Shown: positions 54,638 to 64,000 of the stretch, piece by piece
Layout of the letters: each line of letters opens with the position of its first letter
How positions within the stretch are numbered: position 1 is the first letter of the stretch
NCBI GenBank assembly: GCA_021234155.1
Contig: JAJEKV010000054.1
Location: 3,199,622 to 3,263,621, forward strand
Source of the DNA: Isoetes taiwanensis
Lineage: Eukaryota; Streptophyta; Lycopodiopsida; Isoetales; Isoetaceae
Direction of reading: 5' to 3'
DNA length: 64,000 nt
The notes under the pieces: generated by a model
Seen by the model: only the letters and a program-made list of their open reading frames with translations
The model's database searches: none
Told to the model about the DNA's origin: nothing
Position numbers and translations under genes: made by a program

Positions 54638-54857
54638 CGCCATTTACCTTTAAATGGAAAGCGCCATTTTTAATCAATAGGCCATTTCCCTTTAAATGGG
54701 CGGTAAAGCCATTTTCCTTGAAATGGAGCGGTTGCGCCATTTCCTTTAAATGACGCAGTAGCGTCATTTAAAGGGAAATGGCGCAGCTGCTCCATTTCAA
54801 GGAAAATGGCGCTACTGCTCCATTTAAAGGGAAATGGCCCATTGACAGGTAAATGGC
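54638..54857. repeat. long imperfect foldback built on ccatttaaa/ggaaatggc
   Basis: The core arms 54,680-54,756 and 54,761-54,839 are inverted copies around gacgc-agta-gcgtc and match over about 77 bp with few differences. Outer, weaker pairing extends to about 54,638 and 54,857. The sequence uses the same AAATGGC half-site as the palindromes in the introns at 55.9 and 58.0 kb. Confidence 0.85.
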
Positions 54858-55109
54858 ATCTTTATTCTAAATGCTATATCTAATAGCTAGAGTTATGGAT
54901 TCCTATTACTACAAGATTCAGCAAGACATCAATTGTTGAGAACTTATCTACTGAACAAGATAGAGAAGATCTACCCTTAAACATATTAAAATATTTAACA
55001 TCCTACATCCTACATTAAACATACTAAAACATTTTACTAGAACTGAATAGCCTCTAACCTGGAGGTCATTGACGATTCGGATCCGCCATATCGGAGAATG
55101 CTACCAAGA

Positions 55110-55320
55110 ATTTGGTCAAGCGCCTGAATAATCTGGACAAGTCTGGACAAGCGCTTGGAGAATCTGGACAAGCGCCTGAAAAATGAAGACGAGCGCCACT
55201 AGAATGAAGCCAAGCGCCTGAAGAATGAAGCCGAGCGCCTAAGAACGAAGCTGCGCGCCTGAAGAATGAAGACAAGGGCTAAGCGGCTGCAAAAGAAAGA
55301 CAAGCGGCCGACGACGGCCA
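55110..55320. repeat. 24-bp repeats, coding-like coiled coil
   Basis: The unit 'gaagaatgaagccgagcgcc' and variants repeat about seven times (for example 55,142, 55,164, 55,196, 55,219). On + one frame reads KRLENLDKRLKNEDERH and NEAKRLKNEAERLRTKLRA, a Lys/Glu coiled coil with 8-residue periodicity, broken by stops. It may be a remnant of a transposon protein. Confidence 0.55.
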
Positions 55321-55936
55321 GAGACAAATGAAAAGGCCCATTATGAAGTGGACAGGCGGGCAAATTCAAAGTTCAAAAACTGGGCGGGCAAATTCAAATT
55401 TCAAATTTGAGCGAGGGCGTATGGACACGGGCGTCTTGGCGGAATGACTTAAACTACCTAAAATTTATAATGGCGAGCGGGTGGGAGAAACGGGACGGGG
55501 GAAAATTCAAAATTTTAAAATTTGTAGACGGATTTGTGGAGGGAAAAATCGAAATTTTCAAAATTTTCGAGGCTGGTGACGTATAAATTTGAAGAGAAGC
55601 AGGCCGGGTAAAATTGGTTTTCTTTTCTTTCCCCGACTTTTCTTTTCTTTTCTTTCCGGTCCAATTTTCATTTTCAATTTCATTGTTCTTTTCTCCTCCC
55701 GCCTTCCTTCCGGCGCCCTGGCTTCTAAGCGCCTTGCACATTCTCTCTCCTATTCAACCATCTTCTCTCTCTAGCGCCTGTTGATCCGGGAGCGCTCGGA
55801 AAAAAGGTGGAGTAGGATTTATACGGTCATGTACTTTTATACTTTTATACAATGGCGCAATCTTCGATCAAAATCCAGGAGCCAGGCTCAGGTTAGTATC
55901 TGTTCTATTATCGATTTGTAGTGTCTTAGGTAACTG

Positions 55937-56413
55937 AAATGGCGCGGACGCGCCATTTCATTAGGAGAGGGTGGGCTTGTAGCAGCCTTTTCCTCCTATA
56001 GTTTGTGAAATGGCGCAGGTGCGCCATTTCCATAATGTCTGTTAATATTCTTGTAGAAGCGGACCCATAGAAGAGCAAATGGCGCAGGTGCGCCATTTAG
56101 AGCAAATGGCGCAGCTGCGCCATTTAGTCTAAATGGCGCACCTGCGCCATTTGCTCTATTATCGGTCCCTTCGAAAACCAAATGGCGCAGATGCGCCATT
56201 TAGACTAAATGGCGCACCTGCGCCATTTGCTCTATTATATAAAAGCTAAATGGCGCACCTGCGCCATTTGCTCTATTATCGGTCCCTTTGAAAACCAAAT
56301 GGCGCAGATGCGCCATTTAGACTAAATGGCGCACCTGCGCCATTTGCTCTATTATATAAAAGCTAAATGGCGCAGGTGCGCCATTTAGACTAAATGGCGC
56401 AGCTGCGCCATTT
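55937..56413. repeat. intron-1 array of twelve 22-bp palindromes
   Basis: Twelve palindromes share the half-site AAATGGCGC on each side of a variable 4-bp centre (AGCT, AGGT, ACCT, AGAT; GGAC in the first). Positions include 55,937-55,958, about 56,007, 56,077, 56,104, 56,131, 56,179, 56,205, 56,248, 56,297, 56,323, 56,366 and 56,392-56,413. A 117-bp unit is tandemly duplicated (56,129-56,245 and 56,246-56,362). CpGs in the half-sites are intact in all copies. The array fills most of intron 1 of the + strand gene. Confidence 0.9.
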
Positions 56414-58035
56414 AGTCTAAATGCCGTTTGCTGTTTTAACTTTCTAGCACATGCCATTTCTCTCACCATGCTTACCTCGCAGCGGCTAGTGCGCCGAAGA
56501 AATGGAACGTGGTGACTTCGAGGAGCATAGTCCTCACTGGAAGGTCTTGGTGTATGGAGATCGTTAGAGCCATACCCTTGACTGAAGGCGTAGACCCAAC
56601 CAAGGGAGACAAGAGGCGAGAACTTTGCCTCCTTGTCAAATCAGGTACAGGTGAAGAAGGAGCCTCAACCGTGGCCCAGATGGGCATCATTGTCAACATG
56701 AGGGAAGTCAAGAAACAAGGAAGACTTGACTTTCTTGGTTGCACAGTGGAAGATCCGGTCCACCGGCGCGATTGATCTCTATTGCATGGATTGGCAATCT
56801 GCTACGAGCCCGCAATGATGGAGTCCAAAGATGAAGGACCAAGCACCGCCGGCCAAAAAAAGGTTGGCCGCTGCCATCTTATGAGTCCAGAGAGCAAGCA
56901 GATATCAAAGGCACGGTAGAGATCCTCAAAGGATTCGGTATTCTGCGAGCGGCAATGGACATGTCCAAAAGCCAGCAGTAATGGATAGCAGATGGCTGCT
57001 GGGAGAGATGCAGAGAAAAGGTGTAAAAACTAAAAATGCCACCAAAGCTGGCAAAGGAACAAAAAACAGTGGAGGTGGTGATGTACACGGGGAGACGTAA
57101 CAAGAAGAAGGACGAAGTTGAGAAAGGGGAGGAGCATAGGGATGAGAAGAGGGATGAGACTGATGCTCACAAACATGATTCTCCCGTGAAGTCCACTGAG
57201 AAGCCTGCTGATGAGAAGCCTGCTGATAGTGACCGCACTATTAGTGACAATAAGGAGGCTACAAAGCACATAAGAAATGTAGCATCCACAGCAGATAGCA
57301 CTCCAGCAAAGAGAAAGCCAGAAACCAAAGCACGATAAGGGCCGGAAATTACAAAAGATTGCGAGATCTTGAAGTGCCCGAGGAACTAAAGATGGACCGT
57401 GACGAAGAAGAAGAAATGGCAGAGGAAACACTAAAGAAAATACAAAAGCACGGCCACATGTTCCCCCTTGGAGTCACATACACCAAAAGAATATCTATCT
57501 GGGATCTAGAAGAGGCCCCACCTAATATGACCGCCAGGGTTATTAACCCCGAGCATGTTAGGAGGCTCTGCAAATCATTTGCTGAGGATCCACACCCGGT
57601 ATTCACTCCAGCAGATGTAGTGCCCTTTGATCCGGATACAAAGGAGTTGGCTGAGCTGGTCACAGGAATCTGATTTGATTCGGAAAAGATTTTATATTAT
57701 CAATGGTAATCATTAGGTCCTTCTTTGCTTTCGGCTGCTACCGTAATGCGATAAGTTGGGGGACGAGGATGCTAGAGTCGAGCTTCGGCAAGATCTATGT
57801 CTATAGAATATCGCAGTTCTTTACGGAGAGAGATTGACTGGACCTTCTTCATTTCGGTGTGGATGTGAATGATGATATAGTAGCAAAGACGTCTTCAAGG
57901 AACCATATGTGGATCGGATCCACCATCTTATAGCGCATTACCAGGAATGCGGGAAGACCGCCCCGGCCGGTAAAGGACAGTCAAGAAGTGACGAGTACAA
58001 GGTATGTTTACGTCTCCTTACCCATACATTTATCG

Positions 58036-58204
58036 AAATGGCGCAGCTGCGCTATTTACATCAAATGGCGCAGCTGCGCTATTTGAGTTGAAATGGCGCA
58101 GCGGCGGCGCCAGTGCGCCATTTCAACTCAAATAGCGCAGCTGCGCCATTTGATGTAAATAGCGCAGCTGCGCCATTTGATGTACATAGCGCAGCTGCGC
58201 CATT
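58036..58204. repeat. second intronic palindrome array, itself inverted
   Basis: Six related palindromes (AAATGGCGCAGCTGCGC followed by TATTT or CATTT, and mirror forms) lie in the intron 58,002-58,259. The whole array is a larger palindrome centred near 58,107: units left of the centre read AAATGG..GCTATTT and those on the right AAATAGC..CCATTT, with 'catcaaatgg' and 'gagttgaaatgg' mirrored. Confidence 0.9.
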
Positions 58205-59650
58205 AGATGTAAATAGCAACATTTGAAATTCTAAAATCGCATGACTCTCTTGCGCAAAGACTACCTTGAAATGGCGGACAAGATTCGAGGGGCAAACACA
58301 CGAGAAGGATGTCAATCGGTTTGTCTTCATGCCAGATGATGTCTATGCACTCTTCCGCCAGATGTGGAACAAATGGAGGAAGGGAGAACTTAAGGACAAC
58401 AGGGGTCAAGCTATAGTAATCAATTTTACTAAAGACAAAGATTACTTCAGTGACAACTACCTTAGATGCATGAGGGGCTTGGACTATGATGATTGTAGAA
58501 AGGTCCTCGAAGAAGCTTTAAGCGGGGATATATACGTCAAAGTCACCTCAGATTACAAAGGCGATAATTTCTTCAAGACGAGGGCGCAGAACTTAAGAGT
58601 ACTTGCTTACATGAAGAAGGAGATACTGCACTTCATTGCAGATCAAATTGGCACTAAGTACAAGAAATTCGAGGACCTACGGAAAGCCACAGACCACTTC
58701 TCAGATAAAGCACTTCTGGTTTGGGGGGTATGCCACCATAAGTGGGTACAGGAAGGAATACTCAAAGAGGGAGTTCATGGTAACATGCCATTCTCCTTGG
58801 CCAGGTCCATTCGAAAAATCCTTCAGCCTGAAACAGAAAAGGACCTGCCAAGATGGTTTGTGGAGCATGTCAAGCTTAGGGGATTCCGAGCGAACATCTG
58901 ATTCTACACCAAAGATGATATGTTTAGATGCAAGGCAGCTTACTCCAGTTTGGAAAAGTGAGAGTGTAACCGCGTTCTTCGATAAAGTCTCACAGATGAC
59001 AGATGTAGAGACATACTGGATTCTATGTTTCGTCAGGCCGGAGCATAACTTACTATTTGCCAGTGCGCTTGAAAGACTAGAATCCAGGTCAAGAGTGTTT
59101 GTAGGAATCTATGAAGAGGAGACTGGAGCTACAGGTGGTTCAAGAATCAAAGAGCCACAAGCTCTTCTATTTGCTACGAGGATTTCGGCACAGACGGGAG
59201 AGCCTGACGAAGACCTGGACCTTAGGCTATTTGGCGACCATCCTAGAAAGCTCCCAAGAAATTCCTCCTATTCCTAAGGAAGCCATCGGAAGTGAGGGCG
59301 ATGTTATGGCTAAAAACTCATGCAAGACAAGGTTTAAGTGGAGTTGGCGAGGGGGTATGGAGGAGAATATATCGGTGCATAAACAGATTGGTCCCGCAGA
59401 AGCTGCGTTCTACCTTGTTGATAAGCTCTGCCCGTCAAGGTAACATCGTTACTAGATTTCTTCTCGGTGGAGCCTTCTCTAGGGCATCCCTTCATGTAGG
59501 AAGAATCGGTGTGACATCTGAGCATGAGTTAGGAAAGATGAAATGCGTGGGCATTACGGGTAGGGTCGAGAACGTCATGTACCCCCGGCTTGACCCAAAG
59601 GCCATTGACCAACGCCAACGGGGAAGTCTTGACTTTGCAAGATGGTGAAT

Positions 59651-60369
59651 CTCGGAAGGGGCAGACGAAGAAGCTTCTCATAGGAGAAAGGTGAGAGCGT
59701 CGGGCCAAATTTGGAGCGAAAGCGGGGATCAAATTGACCGCTTGATAAAATTAACACGGATGATTATGAGAAAGTCTCCGATGAACACCGCCGCCAATGA
59801 CTATTAAAAAAATTACGTGTTTTGAAAAATTGTATCTTATATAATATTTCTATTAATATATATATCTACATGGTCTTCGAAAATATGTGTTATCTATAGC
59901 AAAATGGGCGAGAGCACTATTTGCTTGGTCTTCACGTTCACGCAAATAGCTACCGCACTATTTGCTCGCTCTTAAATAAGCCTTTGCACTATTTGCTTGC
60001 TTTCACGTTCAAGCAAAATGGCGCACCACCATTGCTTCCTTTCGTTAAAGCAAATATCGCGTTTGCGCTATTTGCTTTGTGGTTATTTCTAAGCTAAAGG
60101 AGGCGGCGCATGCATTTTGTTTGCTTGTCAAGCTTTTTGGCAATTTAATATCTGCTTTTGTGGTTCTCGGGCCGCTTTTCCTCATACTTTCCAAGTAAAT
60201 GGCGCCATAGTTCTCTTCCTGACAACTAAAACCGCGCTGTTTTATATTAAATATAGCGGTTTTTGCATGATAACTGGTTTCTTTTTAAGCAAATAGTGCC
60301 ATATCTAGCCATAAATGTGTGATAAAACAGGGAAGAAACTGATTTCACGAGAAATTGGAATCACGAAAT
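59651..60369. other. 3' flank with degenerate half-sites
   Basis: AT-rich, non-coding. Scattered relatives of the palindrome half-site occur (gcaaatag, cactatttgc, aaatggcgcca) between 59,910 and 60,305, decayed and spaced irregularly. They suggest an older array on the right side of the same element. Confidence 0.45.
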
Positions 60370-60567
60370 TTCCAACTTTAATGAAACTCTGCTTTTCTAG
60401 AATATTTTGGAACTTTCTAGAACATCCTAGAAGATTTTAGAACTTTCTAGAGCCTCTAGAACATTCTAGAACTTTCTTGAACTATCTAGAATGTTATATT
60501 TTATTTTATCTTAATTAGAACGTTACCTTTAAGTATATTTGAAACATAAATTATTCATAGAATTAAT

Positions 60568-60645
60568 GCTTGGTCTAGTGGTTAGAATGGGGGGCTGGGG
60601 GGTTAATGACCAGGGTTCGAATCCCTCTAATAACATAAAAAAAAT
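60568..60645 (+). ncRNA. tRNA-like SINE head with A-rich tail
   Basis: A pol III A box (tggtctagtgg, 60,571-60,581) and a perfect B box (ggttcgaatcc, 60,614-60,624) are 32 bp apart. The T arm (cagggttcgaatccctc) can form; the anticodon arm is G-rich and does not fold as a tRNA. An A-run (ataaaaaaaa) follows at 60,634. The features fit a tRNA-derived SINE or a degenerate Glu/Asp-type tRNA pseudogene better than a working tRNA. Confidence 0.5.
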
Positions 60646-60680
60646 TTAAAAGCCTTTCCTTAAGGGACGAGCATTCAACA

Positions 60681-61075
60681 TGAGCCTTAGGATCTTAGAC
60701 TCGATCAACGATCAAGATCTCACCATATAAAAGCAATATGAGCCGTAGGATCTATTACATATAATTCCCAAAGCCATGTGGACCGTAGGATATGTGCCAA
60801 GCCACCTGAGCCGTAGGATCTCGGATCGACGATCAGGATCAAGATCAACCTGGACCGTTAGATCGATTACATATAATTCCCAAAGCCATGTGCACCGTAG
60901 GATGTGTCCCAAACCAACGTGAGCCGTAGGATCTCGGATCGACGATCAGGATCAAATCAACTTGGACCGTAGGATCGCTAATATATGATCGTATACAAAC
61001 TCCCAAGCCATCTGAGCCGTAGGATACGTCCCAAAGCCACGTGAGCCGTAGGATCTCGGATCAATAGTCGGATTC
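60681..61075. repeat. minisatellite of about 115 bp, ccgtaggatc core
   Basis: The phrase 'gagccgtaggatctcggatc' recurs near 60,809, 60,921 and 61,041, with a diverged first copy at 60,681. Inside each unit the core ccgtaggat recurs several times, about eleven in total. It lies just outside the 3' end of the RLK exon that ends at 61,130 and would be intronic in the original gene. Confidence 0.8.
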
Positions 61076-61129
61076 AAGAGGACAAACATAAGAACATATA
61101 TATGTTATGATATGATATGAGCAGCTTAC

Positions 61130-62290
61130 CTAGAACTTGAACTTCCCTTTCGAATTCTACCTGTGTATTTACCAAACCTGGCACACAGAGCTTTTTCACT
61201 GCAAATACTTCTCCATCAGGCAGCAGAGCCTTATACACAATTCCAAATCCTCCCCTTCCAACTTCAGTATCCTTGTTAAGCAATGCATGTGCACTCGTAA
61301 GTAAATCCTCGGATTTTGTATCAGATCCTTCTGTAAACATTACCAGCTTCCCTATTGCAAAATCTTCAGCTGGAGAGCCTGGCAGACTGTCAAACACTAA
61401 GAAGTTCGACTTTGAAGGAATAGTCTGGGCCCTAATATTCAACACAGAAACTATGATAATGCCTACAGCGATTACTGCTGCGGCAGATATCGCAATGATG
61501 GCAGATACACTCAGAACAATCTTTCTTCTTCCACCAGAACCTCCCATCAGATCAGGGGTTCTGCTAGCATTTGGATTCAGGACTATTGGTTTTGGTACTG
61601 TTGGACATGCCTGATGAACAACAGTTCCACAAAGACCATTATTCCCTACATAGGAACTTTCATTAAAAACATTCAGAATGCCTCCTGTTGGAATTGGACC
61701 AGTTAGCTGATTATGAGAAACATCAAACTTCGATAAACTTTGGAGCTGGAGCAGTTCCTTTGGTATTTCACCCGAAAAGTTGTTCCACGAAAGATCCAAG
61801 TACTGAAGACCTCTAAGTTTTCCAAGCTGAACAGGAATGCTTCCATCTAGATGATTCAACGATACATCTCTGCCACAATGTAATAAAATGTTCAGACATC
61901 TGAAAGCATGTTCGCCACTATATTGCAAGAAATCAGTAGATCTCATAGCCATCTATGGAGCATATAGAAATTCACTAAAACCTAAATGAATCTGAAATGA
62001 ATTAGAGAACATTTTGAGGTATAGGAACGACTTAGAAACATGGGTTATAAGAAAACTTACAGTTCCATCAATCTTGTACATCTGGAAAGCTCCCGAGGAA
62101 TAGGACCAGCCAAAAGTTTGTTTCTTAGTCGGAATGATACAAGAGAAGAGATGCAATGTTGCCGATGGCGTTGGGGATATTTCCGGTGAGCTTATTTCCA
62201 CTTAGGTCAACCGCAACCAAGGTACCAAGCTCCCCCAACTCTGGTGGTACAACCCCTGACAAAGAGTTCTCTGCGAGATTGATGGTTCTT
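61130..62290 (-). pseudogene. LRR receptor kinase, LRR/TM/N-lobe half
   Basis: The frame from about 61,952 to the donor at 61,130/61,129 (gtaagc) reads LDGSIPVQLGKLRGLQYLDL and NNFSGEIPKELLQLQSLSKF (LRRs), YVGNNGLCGTVV (LRR cap), a transmembrane helix IVLSVSAIIAISAAAVIAV, then GRGGFGIVYKALLPDGEVFA and VKKL with the ATP-binding lysine, ending FEREVQVLG. Upstream (62,290-62,060) further LRRs appear (LGTLVAVDLSGNKLTGNIP, PIPRELSRCTRLMEL) with a frameshift. The 5' LRR region and signal peptide are missing, and the kinase C-lobe lies 13 kb away, so the locus is a broken PXC2-like LRR-RLK. This part alone is nearly intact. Confidence 0.85.
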
Positions 62291-62383
62291 TAAGGTGTTC
62301 TACTGATCCAAGGATATCAAAACCGGCATCACTCGCCGCCTCAAATACTTCATAGAGTCCTTTCTTTTGGTCTCGTTGATTGC

Positions 62384-62471
62384 TTGAGGTCCGGGTTCGC
62401 CTCATGGGGATCGCCATAGCCAGATGCTTGAGGTCCGGGTTCGCCTCATGGGGATCGACATAGCCAGATGC
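62384..62471. repeat. 44-bp tandem duplication
   Basis: The unit 'ttgaggtccgggttcgcctc' plus 'atggggatcg(c/a)catagccagatgc' occurs at 62,384 and 62,428 with one mismatch. It lies just beyond the last recognisable LRR. Confidence 0.9.
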
Positions 62472-62649
62472 TCTGTCTGTTTGCCAAAGCCACGCCTGCG
62501 AAGGAATGGGCTGGATGACCGACCACTTACAGGCACCAGCCAGTTTTTAGCAGTCACCAGTATATGCTAGGCATATGCCGGCATATACCTGGATATGCCC
62601 ACATACCCACATAAACGAGGGTTTGCCCCCCTAGGGGCAACCCAAAAAT

Positions 62650-62935
62650 AGAGGGTATGCTCCTATACTTTAAAGGTAAAATTTGCATGCCAGAAGAATC
62701 AGAAGCAAGAACATTGATTCTGACATGCATAATCAGTAATCACCAACCAAATTTGCTCACAAAAACCTACTTCAAGATTAGAAGTAATTGGTTTTGGCCA
62801 GGCATGAAGAAAGAACATTGCCAACTACATTTGGTAGTGTCAGCTACGCCAACAGACAAAGGCCTAAACAACTTCAGATTCCAAAGAGTTAGAACCTTTA
62901 GATATTCCAATTGGATTTTATAACAAGATTTCCAA
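62650..62935 (+). pseudogene. Ty3/gypsy integrase zinc-binding (HHCC) fragment
   Basis: The frame from 62,657 reads LLYFKGKICMPEESEARTLI, then LLTKTYFKIRSNWFWPGMKK, then frame-shifted residues where 'C..C' is expected (VVSATPTDKGLN). 'Y.k....ffWPGM..d' is the integrase N-terminal zinc-finger signature of Ty3/gypsy elements. Histidines are partly mutated. It is an isolated fragment. Confidence 0.65.
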
Positions 62936-64000
62936 GAACAGCAAAATGGATACTTGCAAAAAGACATTTTTCTTTGACAATGGAAGTGTAGGTTTGGGCC
63001 GATCGTGGCATGCAACCCAGGGTTTTTGGAGTTCCTACTCCGGTACACCCTTATCCATTTTGTCTGATGTCAGTTTGCTTTGTCTTTGTTCTGCTCTGGA
63101 GATCTGCCCAAGCCTGCGTTTCTTGTCCCTGCCTTGTTTTGTTGTGGTTTTTGCTAAAGATGCCAGTTTCTTTACCTGGTAGAAGAGCTGCAACAATTTG
63201 GCTTCTTGTAGTGGAAGCCATGCACTGGTCTTTGAAGCTTTGCTAGTGTTTAGGATGTGTTGCTTGTGTTCATAGTTATTGCTTGCAGATGAATTTCCTG
63301 AGAAAGAAAGTTCCGTGCTTTCAAAGCTATGGAAATTGCTTGGTCAATTAACCTTGTTGGTGCTAAATTAGTTTAAATTCGTTGTTCCCTCCCTTGAGCC
63401 TCTTGATGCTTCTAATCCCCTCAATCAAAATCTTAGTTTCTCTATGCGTGTGATTCTGGAGCCTGATATGCATGCATTAGAGATTGAGGAACTCTTGAAT
63501 GTGGATGGTCTCCTATGGCAGATTATCTGCTTTTGCTGGCCAATTGTCTGATACAATGAGCAACATAAATTGCTGCATAGACCTCTGGCTCACGTGTATG
63601 GATGTTGGTGGAAGAAGGCTGTCTGTCAGTCATGCTAAATTACGAGGATGGCTCTTGGTAAAGCTGGACCTGTGATGCATAGGAAGATGAGGAGGTATAA
63701 CATGTGGCGCTCTCTCATGAATGGGCACATGAACTGGTCTGGGAAATCTCTCTGCTTTTGCTATTGTATTTTAATTTTTGAGTTTAATTTGTTGATATAT
63801 GTTTGCAAATTGTGGTAGTGAGGTGATGGCGCCACCATAATTTGATGATCCTTTAAATATGTGGTGGTAAGGTGATGACGCCATCACACTTGTGGTTTGT
63901 GTGTCCTTGATCAAGAAGAACTATTATGTTTTGTGATATTGTAAATGTGAGATTAATGACCTGGAAAAGAGCCTCTTTAGGATGGAGATAAAAATGATAA
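62936..64000. other. right end, no gene recognised
   Basis: Short frames on + (62,946-63,246) have no known motif. The rest is AT-rich with some coding-like composition near 63,360-63,560 but no supported frame. A 'gtggtgaggtgatggcgcc(a)' motif is duplicated near 63,815 and 63,863. Confidence 0.4.

Larger units (their letters stand above)
55852..59650 (+). pseudogene. spliced gene with ParB-like and DNA-methyltransferase-like regions, decayed
   Basis: Exon 1 (55,852-55,891) starts MAQSSIKIQEPGS. After intron 1 (55,892-56,482), exon 2 gives SAPKKWNVVTSRSIVLTGRS and CMEIVRAIPLTEGVDP. A charged linker (57,036-57,338) precedes RVINPEHVRRLCKSFAED with PVFTPADVVPFDPDTKEL and, after lesions, YIINGNH (57,690), which recalls the G-x-H core of ParB/sulfiredoxin-like folds. 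After a second palindrome intron (58,002-58,259) come DVNRFVFMPDDVYALFRQMW and KKFEDLRKATDHFSDKALLV. The C-terminus (59,390-59,520) reads GPAEAAFYLVDKLCPSR and, frameshifted, GNIVTRFLLGGAFSRASLHVGR, like the 'lv..l..p.g.VlD.f.GsG....aa...gR' motif I of amino-methyltransferases. At least six frameshifts or stops are present. The gene model and both domain names are inferences from motifs. Confidence 0.45.
48331..60545. mobile_element. composite 12-kb insertion between the two RLK halves
   Basis: Near its ends lie a 24-bp perfect inverted match (48,998-49,021 and 60,370-60,393, starting AGCAGAGTTTC on the left) and adjoining related sequence. Both outer flanks are rich in TTCTAGAA/CTTAGATTC motifs (48,360-48,990 and 60,395-60,500). 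This is what terminal or subterminal inverted repeats of one large DNA element look like. Inside are promoter-like duplicates, DUF7869-like and DUF8039-like remnants on -, a foldback, and a + strand gene with palindrome-filled introns. Exact ends and target duplication were not found, so a stack of several elements remains possible. Confidence 0.5.

Noticed and set aside
58636-59277. 213-codon frame as an independent gene
   Set aside because: Its first half overlaps the better supported 58,266-58,901 frame; its second half continues the same broken gene after a frameshift.
60568-60645. functional tRNA gene
   Set aside because: The acceptor and anticodon stems do not pair; an A-rich tail follows, pointing to a SINE or pseudogene.

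Overview
This is nuclear DNA of a vascular land plant with a large, repeat-rich genome. The evidence is spliced genes with short GT-AG introns, plant-only families (ELF4-like, ACR-type ACT-domain protein, LRR receptor kinase), a nuclear copy of chloroplast atpB, and LINE, CACTA, Helitron, Ty3/gypsy and LTR elements nested in one another. A fern or other large-genome, non-grass lineage fits best, but the sequence does not prove it.

Layout. 1-13.1 kb holds one old LINE (LINE A, + strand). It is cut first by a truncated CACTA transposon (about 4.56-7.03 kb, genes on -) and then by a 4.1-kb non-coding element with terminal inverted repeats (7.41-11.52 kb), which carries nine short palindromes. 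13.1-14.0 kb is a second, decayed LINE (B). 15.2-16.8 kb is an apparently intact nine-exon gene for the ribonucleotide reductase small subunit (-), with an E2F-type site upstream. 17.9-21.2 kb is LINE C, abutting a broken Helitron (21.2-24.5 kb, -). The region upstream of the Helitron gene is split by LINE D (25.56-31.16 kb), which is flanked by an exact 17-bp target duplication. 34.15-34.76 kb is an unrecognised single-exon gene (-). 36.98-37.78 kb is an array of short GATCCC hairpin motifs just upstream of an intact ELF4-like gene (CDS 38.43-38.80 kb, +). 40.09-41.02 kb is an intact five-exon FHA-domain gene with a plastid-type N-terminus (-). It is followed by a foldback repeat, a truncated ACR-type gene and retroelement scraps. 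43.40-46.30 kb is a young, non-coding LTR element. 46.81-47.02 kb is an atpB fragment.

47.4-62.3 kb holds the remains of one LRR receptor-kinase gene (-): kinase 3' half at 47.4-48.3 kb, LRR/TM/kinase 5' half at 61.1-62.3 kb. About 12 kb of foreign DNA separates the halves. This foreign block carries an inverted 24-bp match near its two ends. Inside, on -, are DUF8039-like and DUF7869-like remnants. On + there is a decayed spliced gene whose product resembles a ParB-like fold followed by a DNA-methyltransferase-like region. Two of its introns are packed with 22-bp palindromes built on the half-site AAATGGCGCA. This is the most unusual part of the window.

Only four loci look like functional host genes: RNR2, the ELF4-like gene, the FHA gene and, less surely, the 34.15-kb gene. 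Nearly everything else is mobile DNA or its debris.
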